Below, piece after piece: positions 16,286 through 25,658 of a DNA stretch of 64,000 bases. A program made the position numbers and the translations under genes. The notes below the pieces were generated by a model. It made no database searches, was not told where the DNA came from, and was given only the letters and a program-made list of their open reading frames with translations. Position 1 is the first letter of the stretch. The number at the start of each line of letters is the position of its first letter. Origin of the DNA: an uncultured Bacteroidales bacterium (GTDB lineage: Bacteria; Bacteroidota; Bacteroidia; Bacteroidales; Muribaculaceae); the NCBI GenBank assembly GCA_902776435.1, contig CACYQB010000020.1, positions 1 through 64,000 of the forward strand, given 5' to 3'.

Positions 16286-17767
16286 ATGCCCAAGCATATC
16301 AACCAAAATATCAACTTTCCCATCGTGCTGCGTATGCAGGGTTGGCTGCTCCTGATCGAGGCGGCCTTCATGCTGTTCCCGTTGGCCATCTCGTGGTTTT
16401 TTGATGAAAAGACCTCTCTCTACGCGTTCATCTATAGCACGGCTATCACCGCAGGTGCCGGTGCGGCAATGGCATTCGGCATCAAGCCCAAAAGCACCTC
16501 GATGCACAAGCGCGAAGGCCTGATGCTGACAGGCATCATCTGGGTGTTCTTCTCGCTGTTCGGCATGCTACCTTACCTGTTTAGTTACACGTTTAATAAT
16601 GTGACTGACGCCTTCTTTGAGACTATGGCGGGTTTCACCACCACGGGGTCGAGCGTGATACGCTATGTCGAGGAGATACCCCGCGGCGTGCTCTTCTGGC
16701 GGGCGATGACGCAGTGGATCGGCGGCATGGGAATCATCCTGTTCACCCTGGCTGTGATACCCATGTTGAACCAGAAAGGCGGTATCGCACTGTTTAACGC
16801 CGAGGTGACCGGCATCACCCATGAACGTTTACGCCCGCGTGTGAGCCAGACGGCTAAAGACCTGTGGCTCATCTACATCGGATTGACAGTGCTGCTCACC
16901 ATATTGCTGTTTATTGGTCCAATGGACTGGTTTGACGCGATATGCCACGCGATGACAACGACCTCGACTGGCGGCTATTCGACTAAAAACATCGGCCTTG
17001 ACTATTGGGAATCAAGCTACGTGTTTATCGTGGTCATCATCTTCATGTTCATTGGCGGTATCAGTTTCTCGCTGATTGCCGCGGTCGGGCATGGAAACTT
17101 CAAGCGCCTGAGGAACAACAACACCCTGCGCTGGTACTGCATGACCACACTCATCACCACAGTTGCCATCATGGCCTACATGGGATATAAGGGCTTCCTT
17201 GACACTCATGGTGACAGGTTTATTTACAGCGCGTTTGACACCCTGTCGGCTATTACCTCGACTGGTTTTTCCACATTTGACTACGAGAACAGCGGCGAGT
17301 TTGTCACCGTGGTACTGATGGTGATGATGTTCTTTGGCGGTATGGCGGGTTCCACCTCGGGTGGTGCAAAGATGGACCGTCTGATTGTCTTGCTGAAGAA
17401 TACCGCCAACGAGTTCTATCGCGTATTGCACACCAACTCGGTGCGTGCCGTCCACATCGATGGTAAGCCCGTGCCCAACCATGTGGTGAACAAGGTGAAT
17501 ACCTTCTTTGCCGTCTATATTCTCATTATTATGGTGGTGGCGCTGTACCTCACCTTCTTTGGCGTTCCAGTATTTGACGCGATGTACACGTCGATGTCGG
17601 CCATCAGTAATGTGGGTATCGGCTACGGCATGACAGGCCCCAACAGTTCATGGGTTGTGCTTCATCCCGCCGCCAAGTGGGTTCTTGCCTTTGAGATGAT
17701 GGTGGGCCGTCTGGAATTGTTCACCGTGCTGGTCATCTTCACCCGCTCCTTCTGGAAAAAAGACTGA
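16286..17767 (+). CDS. trkH: Trk-type K+ transporter membrane subunit TrkH
   Basis: 493 residues from ATG 16286, one base after trkA's stop; the open frame starts slightly earlier at a TTG inside trkA, which I discount. Multi-pass inner-membrane protein with repeated pore motifs of the Trk/Ktr/HKT type: TMAGFTTTGSSV, MTTTSTGGYST, ALSAITSTGFSTF and MSAISNVGIGYG, which supply the four selectivity-filter glycines. GGMAGSTSGGAKMDR and the MMVGRLELFTVLVIF end are also characteristic. Imports K+ with TrkA. Confidence 0.96.
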   Translation: MPKHINQNINFPIVLRMQGWLLLIEAAFMLFPLAISWFFDEKTSLYAFIYSTAITAGAGAAMAFGIKPKSTSMHKREGLMLTGIIWVFFSLFGMLPYLFSYTFNNVTDAFFETMAGFTTTGSSVIRYVEEIPRGVLFWRAMTQWIGGMGIILFTLAVIPMLNQKGGIALFNAEVTGITHERLRPRVSQTAKDLWLIYIGLTVLLTILLFIGPMDWFDAICHAMTTTSTGGYSTKNIGLDYWESSYVFIVVIIFMFIGGISFSLIAAVGHGNFKRLRNNNTLRWYCMTTLITTVAIMAYMGYKGFLDTHGDRFIYSAFDTLSAITSTGFSTFDYENSGEFVTVVLMVMMFFGGMAGSTSGGAKMDRLIVLLKNTANEFYRVLHTNSVRAVHIDGKPVPNHVVNKVNTFFAVYILIIMVVALYLTFFGVPVFDAMYTSMSAISNVGIGYGMTGPNSSWVVLHPAAKWVLAFEMMVGRLELFTVLVIFTRSFWKKD

Positions 17768-17837
17768 TTCCAGCAGACGCATTTCCCTACCGAAAGCGGT
17801 AGAAATATTTTTTCAAGAAAAAATATTGGGATTTGCG

Positions 17838-17867
17838 TTTGTAAATCAATTTTATTTTGTAATTTTA
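17838..17867 (+). promoter_or_regulatory. Candidate promoter for ftsK
   Basis: TTTG at 17838-17841 and TAATTTTA at 17860-17867 with an 18-base spacer approximate the Bacteroidetes pattern (last base of the -7 box is off). The ATG is 43 bases downstream. Confidence 0.45.
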
Positions 17868-17909
17868 CAGCCCCAAATTAACAAGGATAGCATATTTTCG
17901 ATAGCAACA

Positions 17910-20426
17910 ATGAGCAAAAGTCAAGCCAACCACAATAAAAACATGAGTGAGAATCAAGGCTATTACGCCCCCGATATCAGTGGAATACAGCAGTCGGAAG
18001 ACTACCGCAAACGTCAAGAAGTCGAGGAAGCCATCGATAAGGAGAAAGTCACCAAGTGGCAACGCTTTAAGGCGTTTTTCCAAAATGGCAGAATGAAATT
18101 TGCCATCGGTATTCTCATGCTGTTGACGGGTATCTACCTGCTGATCTCGTTCCTGTCGTTCTTCTTGTCGGCAGGCATGAGTGACCAGAACCGTATTGCC
18201 AACTACTCGATGATCGAGAATGCCCAAGTGCCTGACCAGATACGCAACGCAGGCGCTGCCGCTGGCGCGTCGTTAAGCGACTTCTTTATCTCGAGCGGTG
18301 TGGGTGTGGCCGCGTTTATCATCGTGGTGTGGTTTATCACCCTAGGCCTGCGCATGGTGCGCCAGGGCAAGAAAATCCATTTCTTCTCCTACACCCTCGT
18401 GTGCCTGTACAGCATCTTCACCTTCTCGATGGTTGTGGGTGCCGCTACCTATTTCATGAAGGCCATCACCTTCTTCCCCCTTGGCGGATACTTCGGATTC
18501 TATGCCAACAAGTGGCTGATAGGCCTTGTGGGCATCTATGGAATGGTGGCTGTCAATCTGGCCATCTTCATGTTTTGGGTGTTCCTCACTTACAAAACGT
18601 TTAATTTACTCTACAAGCAGCTGCAACAAGAGATTGAGAAAAAACGCAGCCGCAGTAAACAAGAGTCAGAGAGAGTTATCAGCGAACCGGGCCAGTCCAC
18701 TTTCTTGGGCGGAGAGCAGAAGATTTCTACCACCGATAGAGAAGACGAGCAGCCTGATTCTAATGAGGATAAAGTCCCTCTCGCCCGCCGCGTGAGGAAC
18801 CGCACCCGTAGCAAAGCTGCGAACAACGCCTCGAACGACGAGGGCGAGACAGCCAAACTCAAACCCATCACAGCCGGCAGGGACGTGAGCAACCCTCACG
18901 ATCCCACGGGTGAATATTGCCACTACCACTTCCCCACCCTCAACCTGCTGCAGGACATCCGCATGAATCCTAACAGCGTCGATAAGCAAGAGCAGGACGA
19001 GAACAAGGAGCGCATCCGTGATACCTTGAGCAAGTATGGCATTGAGATTAAGGAAATCATGGTGCACGTGGGTCCCACGGTGACACTGTTTGAGATTGTG
19101 CCTCAGGATGGTGTGCGCGTGAACAAGATTCGCGGCCTGGAGGACGATATCGCATTGAGCCTTGCCGCCCTGGGCATCCGCATCATCGCCCCCATGCCCG
19201 GCAAGGGCACCATCGGCATCGAGGTACCCAACCGCGACCCGCAGGTTGTCCCCATGCGTGAAGTGTTAGGCTCCAAAGCCTTCCAAGAGACACGCGCCAA
19301 GCTGCCCATGTGTCTGGGCTGCACGGTGAGCAACGAGGTGTTTATCGCCGACCTGACCAAGATGCCTCACCTGCTCGTGGCAGGTGCAACCGGTAAGGGT
19401 AAATCGGTGGGTCTGAACGCCATTATCACGTCGCTGCTCTACAAGAAGGGCCCGTCGGAACTGAAGTTTGTCCTTGTCGATCCCAAGCGTGTGGAGTTCA
19501 GCGTATATGCCGACCTGGAGAAGTACTTCTTTGCCAAGGCCCCAGGTGAGGAAAAAGCCATCATCACCGATACCGACCGCGTCATCAAGACGCTGAACTG
19601 CCTCGTCCAGGAGATGGAAAACCGCTATAGCGTGTTCGAGGAAGTGAGAGTGCGCAACGTGAGCGACTACAACGACCTGTGGCGCCGCGAACTGCGTGAG
19701 GTACGTGACGAACACGGCGAGAAGAAATACCAGTACATGCCCTACATCGTGGGCATCATCGACGAGTTCAGTGACATGATTATGACCGCCGGCAAGGAGG
19801 TTGAGACACCACTGGTGCGCATCGCCCAGAAAGCCCGTGCCGTGGGCATCCACATGATTATCGCCACTCAGCGCCCGTCGTCCAAGGTGATTACCGGCTT
19901 GATCAAGGGTAACTTCCCAGGACGTATCGCCTTTGCCGTAGCCCAGGGTATCGACAGCCAGATTATCATCGACCGCAGGGGTGCTCAGCAGCTCATTGGC
20001 CGTGGTGACATGCTGTTCCAGATCGACGGCGAGTTGACGCGCTTGCAGTGCCCGTTTGTCGATACGCCCGACATCGTTCGCATCTGTGACTACATCAAGG
20101 AGCAAGAGGACAATGACCGTGACATCAACCACGATAATCCCTACATGCTGCCCGAGTACGTCGGCAAGGACGAGGGAGGCGGCAGCGATGCCAATGTGGG
20201 CAACGTCAAGGACCGTGACCCGTTGTTTGAGGAGGCCGTGCGCTACGTCGTCATGAGCAACACCGCCAGCACCTCGTCGCTGCAACGCCGCTACGAGATC
20301 GGTTACAACCGCGCTGGCCGTCTGATGGATCAGATGGAGCATGCAGGCATCGTCGGCCCCGCTCAAGGCAGCAAACCACGCCAAGTGCTCGTCAGCCCAA
20401 TGGATATCGAACAACTGTTCTCTTAA
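17910..20426 (+). CDS. ftsK: DNA translocase FtsK/SpoIIIE
   Basis: 838 residues from ATG 17910 (the frame is open back to 17826, but no earlier ATG exists). About four N-terminal transmembrane segments (to about residue 235), a charged Ser/Glu-rich linker, then the motor. Walker A is GATGKGKS at about 492-499 (the Bacteroidetes form I recall has GQGKS) and Walker B is IIDEFSDMIM. The C-terminal gamma winged helix (SSLQRRYEIGYNRAGRLMDQ) recognises the polar KOPS sequence that directs pumping toward dif. Coordinates chromosome segregation with division at the septum. A terminator follows, then the LolA-like gene. Confidence 0.95.
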   Translation: MSKSQANHNKNMSENQGYYAPDISGIQQSEDYRKRQEVEEAIDKEKVTKWQRFKAFFQNGRMKFAIGILMLLTGIYLLISFLSFFLSAGMSDQNRIANYSMIENAQVPDQIRNAGAAAGASLSDFFISSGVGVAAFIIVVWFITLGLRMVRQGKKIHFFSYTLVCLYSIFTFSMVVGAATYFMKAITFFPLGGYFGFYANKWLIGLVGIYGMVAVNLAIFMFWVFLTYKTFNLLYKQLQQEIEKKRSRSKQESERVISEPGQSTFLGGEQKISTTDREDEQPDSNEDKVPLARRVRNRTRSKAANNASNDEGETAKLKPITAGRDVSNPHDPTGEYCHYHFPTLNLLQDIRMNPNSVDKQEQDENKERIRDTLSKYGIEIKEIMVHVGPTVTLFEIVPQDGVRVNKIRGLEDDIALSLAALGIRIIAPMPGKGTIGIEVPNRDPQVVPMREVLGSKAFQETRAKLPMCLGCTVSNEVFIADLTKMPHLLVAGATGKGKSVGLNAIITSLLYKKGPSELKFVLVDPKRVEFSVYADLEKYFFAKAPGEEKAIITDTDRVIKTLNCLVQEMENRYSVFEEVRVRNVSDYNDLWRRELREVRDEHGEKKYQYMPYIVGIIDEFSDMIMTAGKEVETPLVRIAQKARAVGIHMIIATQRPSSKVITGLIKGNFPGRIAFAVAQGIDSQIIIDRRGAQQLIGRGDMLFQIDGELTRLQCPFVDTPDIVRICDYIKEQEDNDRDINHDNPYMLPEYVGKDEGGGSDANVGNVKDRDPLFEEAVRYVVMSNTASTSSLQRRYEIGYNRAGRLMDQMEHAGIVGPAQGSKPRQVLVSPMDIEQLFS

Positions 20427-20442
20427 CTGACAATTCTCATAG

Positions 20443-20477
20443 GAGTGCCGTCCCCGATGCGGGTTGGCACTCTTTTT
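20443..20477 (+). terminator. Rho-independent terminator after ftsK
   Basis: GAGTGCC (20443-20449) pairs with GGCACTC (20466-20472) around a 16-base loop and is followed by TTTTT. Confidence 0.88.
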
Positions 20478-20519
20478 GCTATAATGTACTGGAGAGATTG
20501 GATTTAATTAATTGTGTCA

Positions 20520-21128
20520 ATGATGAAAAGAATATTGTTTTTAATGATAAGTTGCATTGCGGCCATGGTAGGTCTGGCACAGACGCCTGCCGCCATGCTT
20601 GACAAGTGTGTGGCAGCCATCAATGCGAGTGGTGGCGTGACCGCGAATTATAGTGTGACCACCAATCAGGGAACGAGTTCGGGCACGATAGCGATGCAGG
20701 GCAACAAGTTTCGCATCATCTCGCCCGAGGCCAAGTGCTGGTATGACGGCAAGACTCAATGGTCGTGGTCGCCCCTGACCAGCGAGGTCAACATCTCATC
20801 GCCCACCGCTAGCGAATTGCAACTGACCAATCCGCTAGCCGCCGCAGCCCATTTCAAAGCCAACTTCAACATGAAGAAGGCCAAAGCCAAGACGCCCAAC
20901 ACCTTTGTCATCAAACTGACACCCAAAAAGAAAGACAACATCAAGACTATATGGCTCTACTTTGACCAGACGACCTCGCTGCTGCGCACTGCGCGCTTCG
21001 AGATGAGCGACAAGACCGTTAACACCGTCAAAATCACGGGCTATAAACACAAGTCCCTACCAGCCTCGACCTTCACCTTTGACAAATCGCAGGTACCGGC
21101 TGGAACCGATGTAGTGGACTTGAGGTAA
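20520..21128 (+). CDS. LolA-like outer-membrane lipoprotein carrier
   Basis: About 202 residues with a signal peptide ending near VGLAQ. The body is the LolA/LolB-like half-barrel type: GTIAMQGNKFRIISPEAKCWYDGKTQW, then a strand-rich region ending in KSLPASTFTFDKSQVPAGTDVVDLR. In Bacteroidetes such a protein commonly follows ftsK, which supports the call. It would carry lipoproteins from inner to outer membrane through the periplasm. ATG 20520 is chosen over the GTG at 20514; ATG 20523 is equally possible. It is separated from ftsK by a terminator, so it needs its own promoter, which I cannot place. Confidence 0.75.
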   Translation: MMKRILFLMISCIAAMVGLAQTPAAMLDKCVAAINASGGVTANYSVTTNQGTSSGTIAMQGNKFRIISPEAKCWYDGKTQWSWSPLTSEVNISSPTASELQLTNPLAAAAHFKANFNMKKAKAKTPNTFVIKLTPKKKDNIKTIWLYFDQTTSLLRTARFEMSDKTVNTVKITGYKHKSLPASTFTFDKSQVPAGTDVVDLR

Positions 21129-21162
21129 AAAGGATGGAGGCTACGCCGTCACACCCGTAATA

Positions 21163-21409
21163 TAACGTCAACTCGATGAAATTGTTTACTTATAATCAGC
21201 GCGTTAGCAACTCCCCATCTAGTTTTAGAGGAGGAACTCCTCCCCCGCTGGGGGGAGGTGGCACGAAGTGCCGGAGGAGGGGGAGTAGGCAGGGGCGTTG
21301 ATGCTACTGTGACGATGCATGCCATAGGTGGGATCGACGCCCCCCGGCCCCCTCTTATCCAAGAGGGGGAGCTGAGTATCAACAGTTTATTTTCATCGAA
21401 CTCAAGTTA
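21163..21409. repeat. Inverted-repeat element, copy B (about 247 bp)
   Basis: The left end (TAACGTCAACTCGATGAA) and right end (TTCATCGAACTCAAGTTA) are imperfect inverted copies, 14 of 18 positions matching. Inside each end lie cagc/gctgag, then the C-run/G-run pair (actcccc.tct, agaggggga). The centre holds extra hairpins, including CCTCCCCC-GCT-GGGGG and GGCAC-GAA-GTGCC. It carries no ORF, fills the gap between the LolA-like gene and DUF445, and resembles copies A and C. Confidence 0.75.
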
Positions 21410-21426
21410 ACTTAACACAGAGAATC

Positions 21427-22332
21427 ATGTATCATTATTTCATTGGTCCGGCTGTCGGAGCACTTATCGGTTATATTACCAATTACATCGCAATCCGCAT
21501 GTTGTTCAGGCCTCACAATGCCTGGTACGTCATGGGCATACATATCCCGTTCACACCAGGTATCATCCCGAAGGAGAAAAGCCGCATCGCAGGCTCGATC
21601 GGAAAGGCCGTGAGCGAGAATCTGATGAACCGCGAGGTGCTGGAAAAGAGCCTGTTAAGTCCCGAGATGCTGGAAAAGATGAACAATGCCATCGACGAGT
21701 TTGTGGCTACTCAGAGCCAGAACACCGAGACCATTGTGCAATTTGCCGGGCACTATCTGTCGCAGGAGGACATCGATGCCATGAAGCAGAACGCGACCAC
21801 GGGCGTTGTCAAAATGATATCGGGCAAGTTGCAGGACAGCCACTTGGGAGACAGCATCGCACACATGGCCATCGAGCATGTCATGGAGAAGACACGCAAT
21901 AGCGTGGTGGGACTCTTCGGCGCAGACAAGTTTGTCGCCGGTCTAGCCCAACCCATCGAGAAATTGCTTGCCAAACACATCAACGAGATTCTGCAAAACA
22001 ACTCCCAACAGATGATTGAAGGCTTAGTCATCGACGAATCAGAAAAGTTGATGGGCATGACCATGAGCCAACTGGTCTCGGGGCATGATGAGCAAGTGGC
22101 ACAGATCAAGAGCGGCATCCAGAGCGCTTACAAGACCATCATTACCGAGCATCTGCCCCGCATCCTGCAGGACATCGACATCAGCAGCATCATCGAGCAA
22201 CGCATCAATGAAATGGACATGGACGAGGCCGAGGCCATCATCCTAGACGTGATGAAAAAAGAGCTCCGCGCCATTGTATGGCTCGGAGCCCTGTTAGGTT
22301 GTATCATGGGAACGATTACGTCCCTCTTCTGA
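21427..22332 (+). CDS. DUF445 family membrane protein
   Basis: 301 residues. The N-terminal hydrophobic hairpin GPAVGALIGYITNYIAIRMLFRP and the closing LGALLGCIMGTI segment are the conserved parts of DUF445 (YheB-like); the middle is a long helical, charged region likely outside the membrane. Function unknown; some members are linked to envelope or cell-shape maintenance. The stop codon abuts repeat element C. Confidence 0.85.
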   Translation: MYHYFIGPAVGALIGYITNYIAIRMLFRPHNAWYVMGIHIPFTPGIIPKEKSRIAGSIGKAVSENLMNREVLEKSLLSPEMLEKMNNAIDEFVATQSQNTETIVQFAGHYLSQEDIDAMKQNATTGVVKMISGKLQDSHLGDSIAHMAIEHVMEKTRNSVVGLFGADKFVAGLAQPIEKLLAKHINEILQNNSQQMIEGLVIDESEKLMGMTMSQLVSGHDEQVAQIKSGIQSAYKTIITEHLPRILQDIDISSIIEQRINEMDMDEAEAIILDVMKKELRAIVWLGALLGCIMGTITSLF

Positions 22333-22333
22333 T

Positions 22334-22537
22334 TAACGCGAGTTTGATGAAATTATTGATTGTCAATCAGCGTATTAGCAACTCCCCCTCTAAGATTAGA
22401 GGGGGCCGGGGGGCGTTGATTCCACCGATTAAGGTTATTTATTGCTGTATCACGAACGCCCCCGCCCTAACGGGCACCCCCTCTTAACCAAGAGGGGGAA
22501 CTGAGTATCAGCACTCTATTTTCGCCGAACTCACGTT
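22334..22537. repeat. Inverted-repeat element, copy C (about 204 bp)
   Basis: Left end TAACGCGAGTTTGATGAA; right end TTCGCCGAACTCACGTT. Subterminal parts are aactccccctcta and tagagggggcc on the left and ccccctctt and aagagggggaa on the right. The element starts 1 base after the DUF445 stop and ends 2 bases before the korB stop, filling the convergent gap exactly. No ORF. Confidence 0.8.
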
Positions 22538-22539
22538 GA

Positions 22540-23571
22540 TTATTTTACTTCCCACGTGTCACCCGCCATGATAACATCCTGGAGGCAGGTGAAGCCGTGC
22601 TTGGCCTTGGCTTCCTCAACCTGCTCGGCAACAGCAGTCTCGTAGGTGGGAGCTTCAACGGCACGAATAACACCGAGGGCAACGGGCAGATCGGTGCCGT
22701 CCATCATGGCGAGCATCTGATGCAAGAAGAAGCTCTCGCAATGAGCATCATGCACGAGCACGTCGTCGATGGTGTAACCGTCCTCACCGATGGTTACCGC
22801 CTTGAGGCCAAAACCATCCTGTACGAGGCCGCGGTTATTGTCCTTACCGAAGATCATCTTCTCGCCATGGACAAGATGGATGGTGCGGTCGGGACGATTC
22901 TCACGGTCGGTGATGTAGCTGTGGATGCCGTTGTTGAAAATCATACAATTCTGCAGAATCTCAACTACTGAACACCCCTTGTGCTCGGCTGCTGCCATCA
23001 TCACCTCCTGGCTGATGTCCAACGCCACATCCAGGCTGCGGGCAAAGAACGTGCCGCGAGCGCCGAAGGTCAACTCGGCGGGGATGAAGGGATCCTCGAC
23101 AGTGCCATAGGGCGAAGACTTGGACTTGAAGCCACGAGCGCTCGTGGGCGAGAACTGGCCCTTCGTTAGACCGTAGATACGGTTATTGAGCAACAGCAAG
23201 TTAACATCAATATTGCGGCGCACCTCGTGAATGAAGTGGTTGCCACCGATAGCGAGACAGTCACCATCGCCTGACACCTGCCAAACGGTCATGTCGGGGT
23301 TAGCGGTCTTGAAACCGGTAGCCACGGCACCGCCACGGCCATGAATGGTGTGGAAGGCGTAAGTCTTGGTATAGTAAGGCAGTCGCGAACTGCAACCGAT
23401 ACCGGAAATCACAGCGGTCTTCTCGGGAGGGATATTCAACTGTGCCATGGCCTTGAGCAGGACATTGAGCACAGCATGGTCACCGCAACCGGGGCACCAA
23501 CGCACGGGCTGGTTATTCTTGAAATCAAGCGGCTTATGAGCCAAGGGCTGGATATTTTCGTTCTTTTCCAT
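22540..23571 (-). CDS. korB: 2-oxoacid:ferredoxin oxidoreductase, beta subunit
   Basis: 343 residues. ThDP-binding beta subunit of a 2-oxoglutarate/2-oxoacid:ferredoxin oxidoreductase. Visible: RWCPGCGDHAVLN with iron-sulfur/ThDP-associated Cys residues, GIGCSSRLPYYTKTYAFHTIHGR, and the diphosphate/Mg motif GDGDCLAIGGNHFIHEVRRN. Converts a 2-oxoacid plus CoA to acyl-CoA and CO2 while reducing ferredoxin in the cytoplasm. The start codon overlaps the korA stop by one base (TAATG), so translation is coupled. The gene name is by family; substrate is not proven. Confidence 0.92.
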   Translation of the reverse strand: MEKNENIQPLAHKPLDFKNNQPVRWCPGCGDHAVLNVLLKAMAQLNIPPEKTAVISGIGCSSRLPYYTKTYAFHTIHGRGGAVATGFKTANPDMTVWQVSGDGDCLAIGGNHFIHEVRRNIDVNLLLLNNRIYGLTKGQFSPTSARGFKSKSSPYGTVEDPFIPAELTFGARGTFFARSLDVALDISQEVMMAAAEHKGCSVVEILQNCMIFNNGIHSYITDRENRPDRTIHLVHGEKMIFGKDNNRGLVQDGFGLKAVTIGEDGYTIDDVLVHDAHCESFFLHQMLAMMDGTDLPVALGVIRAVEAPTYETAVAEQVEEAKAKHGFTCLQDVIMAGDTWEVK

Positions 23572-25421
23572 TACAATTCCTCCTCCATCATGATGTTTTT
23601 AACTCCATCGACAATCTCCTGAACCAGGAACGGCTGACCTTGTACCTTGTTGATGTGGCAGATGTTCAGGTTGGGCACCTTGCTCTGCAGGTAATTGGCC
23701 AATTGGCCAGTGTTCAACTCAGCGACAATCACCGTCTTATAGCGGCTCAGCAACTCGGCAGTGTTCTTGGGCAGCGGGTTGATATAGCGTATGTGTGTCA
23801 TGGCGATTCTGAAGCCTTCGTCATTCAGACGGTTAACGGCATCCAGGATGTGGCCATAGGTGCTACCCCAGCCCAGAATAATCGTGTCGGCACTGGCATC
23901 GCCCTTGAGCTTGAGCTCGGGGATGTCATTGGCAACGTTGGCAATCTTCATTCGGCGGGTCTCAACCATGTGGGCATGGTTGATGGGATCGTTGCTCAGC
24001 ACACCCAGGTTGTAGTCCTTCTCCAGACCACCGACCACGTGTTCCAGCCCCTTAGTGCCGGGGATGGCCCAGTAGCGGATGCCCAGGGCATTGCGCATGA
24101 ACGGCGTCCAAGTGGGCTTCAAAGTCTCAGGGACATAGTTGGGCTTGATGACAGGATACTCACCCTCCTCAGGGATGCGCCATGCCGAAGAACCGTTGGC
24201 GATAAAGGCGTCGGTCAACAGGATAACGGGCGTCATGTGCTCGATTGCGATGCGGGCAGCCTGGAAGGCCATCTTGAAACAGTCGGTGGGCGAAGCGGCA
24301 GCGAGCACCACCAGGGGGCTCTCACCACTGCGGCCATACAGGGCCTGGTTCAAGTCGGTCTGCTCGGTCTTGGTGGGAAGGCCCGTAGAAGGACCGCCAC
24401 GCTGCACATCAACGAGCACCAGAGGAAGTTCGGCCATCACAGCCAAACCCAGGGCCTCGCTCTTCAATGCCAAACCAGGGCCGGATGTCGTTGTCACGGC
24501 CAAATGGCCAGCGAAAGCAGCGCCGATTGCGGAACAGATACCTCCTATCTCGTCCTCCATCTGAATGGCTTTCACACCCAAGTCACGGCGCTTGGCCAGT
24601 TCATGAAGGATATCGGTAGCGGGAGTGATAGGATAAGAACCCAGGAACAAGGGACGTCCGCTCATCTCAGAAGCCTTGATCAGGCCCCATGCGGTCGCCT
24701 TGTTGCCACTAACATCAGTGTAAGTGCCAGGACGCACCTCATCGCTCTGGATACGATAGGTAGAAACGGTGGCGTGGATGTTGTGACCATAGTTGTAACC
24801 GCCCTTGATCACCAACTCGTTGGCGGCATAGACCTCGGGCTTGTCGGCAAACTTGGCCTTCAAGAACTTCAAGGGAGCCTCCATGGGTCGGTTAAAGAGC
24901 CAGCACACCAGACCGAGGGCAAACATATTGCGGCACTTGAGCTGTGCCTTCAAGTCCATGCCCGTGTCCTTGAGGGCCTCCTTGACCATCGTGGTGATGG
25001 GAGCCTCGATGACTTGCGCATTGAGGTTCAGCTCCTCATAGGGATCGGTGGTCGTGTACAAGGCCTTGTCAAGGCCAGCCTGGGTAAAGGTGTCGATGTC
25101 AACAATGGCGGCACCCCCCTTGCGCAAGAACTGTGCGTTCTGCTTGAGGGCGGCGGGATTCATTGCCACCAGCACGTCACACTCGTCACCTGGCGTGTGA
25201 ACGCCGTGACCGATATGCACCTGGAAACCGGACACACCGCCCAGTGAGCCCTGCGGTGCGCGGACCTCGGCGGGATAATCGGGGAAAGTGGAAATGCGGT
25301 CCCCAAGCCCCGCACTCACATTAGAGAAGATGTTGCCAGCCAACTGCATGCCATCGCCGCTGTCGCCCGAAAAGCGCACGACAATGCTCTGCCTGAACTG
25401 GACTTTTGCTTTTTCTGCCAT
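23571..25421 (-). CDS. korA: 2-oxoacid:ferredoxin oxidoreductase, fused gamma-alpha subunit
   Basis: 616 residues. The N-terminal third is the gamma domain (VRFSGDSGDGMQLAGNIFSN), followed by the alpha pyrimidine-binding domain (GSYPITPATDILHELAKR, EDEIGGICSAIGAAFAG, TTTSGPGLALKSEALGLA) and a C-terminal transketolase-like domain. This gamma-alpha fusion with a separate beta is the usual KorAB organisation of anaerobic Bacteroidetes. First gene of a two-gene operon, with a -7 box at 25463-25470 on the minus strand. Confidence 0.93.
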   Translation of the reverse strand: MAEKAKVQFRQSIVVRFSGDSGDGMQLAGNIFSNVSAGLGDRISTFPDYPAEVRAPQGSLGGVSGFQVHIGHGVHTPGDECDVLVAMNPAALKQNAQFLRKGGAAIVDIDTFTQAGLDKALYTTTDPYEELNLNAQVIEAPITTMVKEALKDTGMDLKAQLKCRNMFALGLVCWLFNRPMEAPLKFLKAKFADKPEVYAANELVIKGGYNYGHNIHATVSTYRIQSDEVRPGTYTDVSGNKATAWGLIKASEMSGRPLFLGSYPITPATDILHELAKRRDLGVKAIQMEDEIGGICSAIGAAFAGHLAVTTTSGPGLALKSEALGLAVMAELPLVLVDVQRGGPSTGLPTKTEQTDLNQALYGRSGESPLVVLAAASPTDCFKMAFQAARIAIEHMTPVILLTDAFIANGSSAWRIPEEGEYPVIKPNYVPETLKPTWTPFMRNALGIRYWAIPGTKGLEHVVGGLEKDYNLGVLSNDPINHAHMVETRRMKIANVANDIPELKLKGDASADTIILGWGSTYGHILDAVNRLNDEGFRIAMTHIRYINPLPKNTAELLSRYKTVIVAELNTGQLANYLQSKVPNLNICHINKVQGQPFLVQEIVDGVKNIMMEEEL

Positions 25422-25462
25422 TTCTTTTTATTTTCTATCTCTCATTGATTTGAAAACTGCCG

Positions 25463-25470
25463 CAAAATTA
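25463..25470 (-). promoter_or_regulatory. Candidate -7 box for korAB
   Basis: Reads TAATTTTG on the minus strand, 42 bases upstream of the korA ATG. Between here and 25620 the sequence is A+T-rich with no gene that I can see. Confidence 0.55.
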
Positions 25471-25627
25471 CAACTTATTTCTCGACCAAAAGGTTTTTTT
25501 GTGAATATAATTACACAAATTGATCAGTTTATCTTCACGGCCACTCTCAAACCACTGATAATAATATGAAAATTTGCCTATTAGCTATCAAAAAAAGGAC
25601 TTTCGGGGTAATTTTTTCTATCTATGC

Positions 25628-25658
25628 TTGGCTGATAAAAATAACTTTGTTACCTTTG
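25628..25658 (+). promoter_or_regulatory. Bacteroidetes promoter for the 25784 gene
   Basis: TTGG near 25628-25631 and TACCTTTG at 25651-25658 with about 20 bases between. This gives a leader of roughly 118 bases before the ATG at 25784. Confidence 0.6.

Noticed and set aside
23640-25247. Long open frame on + opposite korA (about 535 codons)
   Set aside because: It lies wholly antisense to a clear korA gene and its product has no recognisable fold. High-GC third positions in korA keep the opposite frame open.
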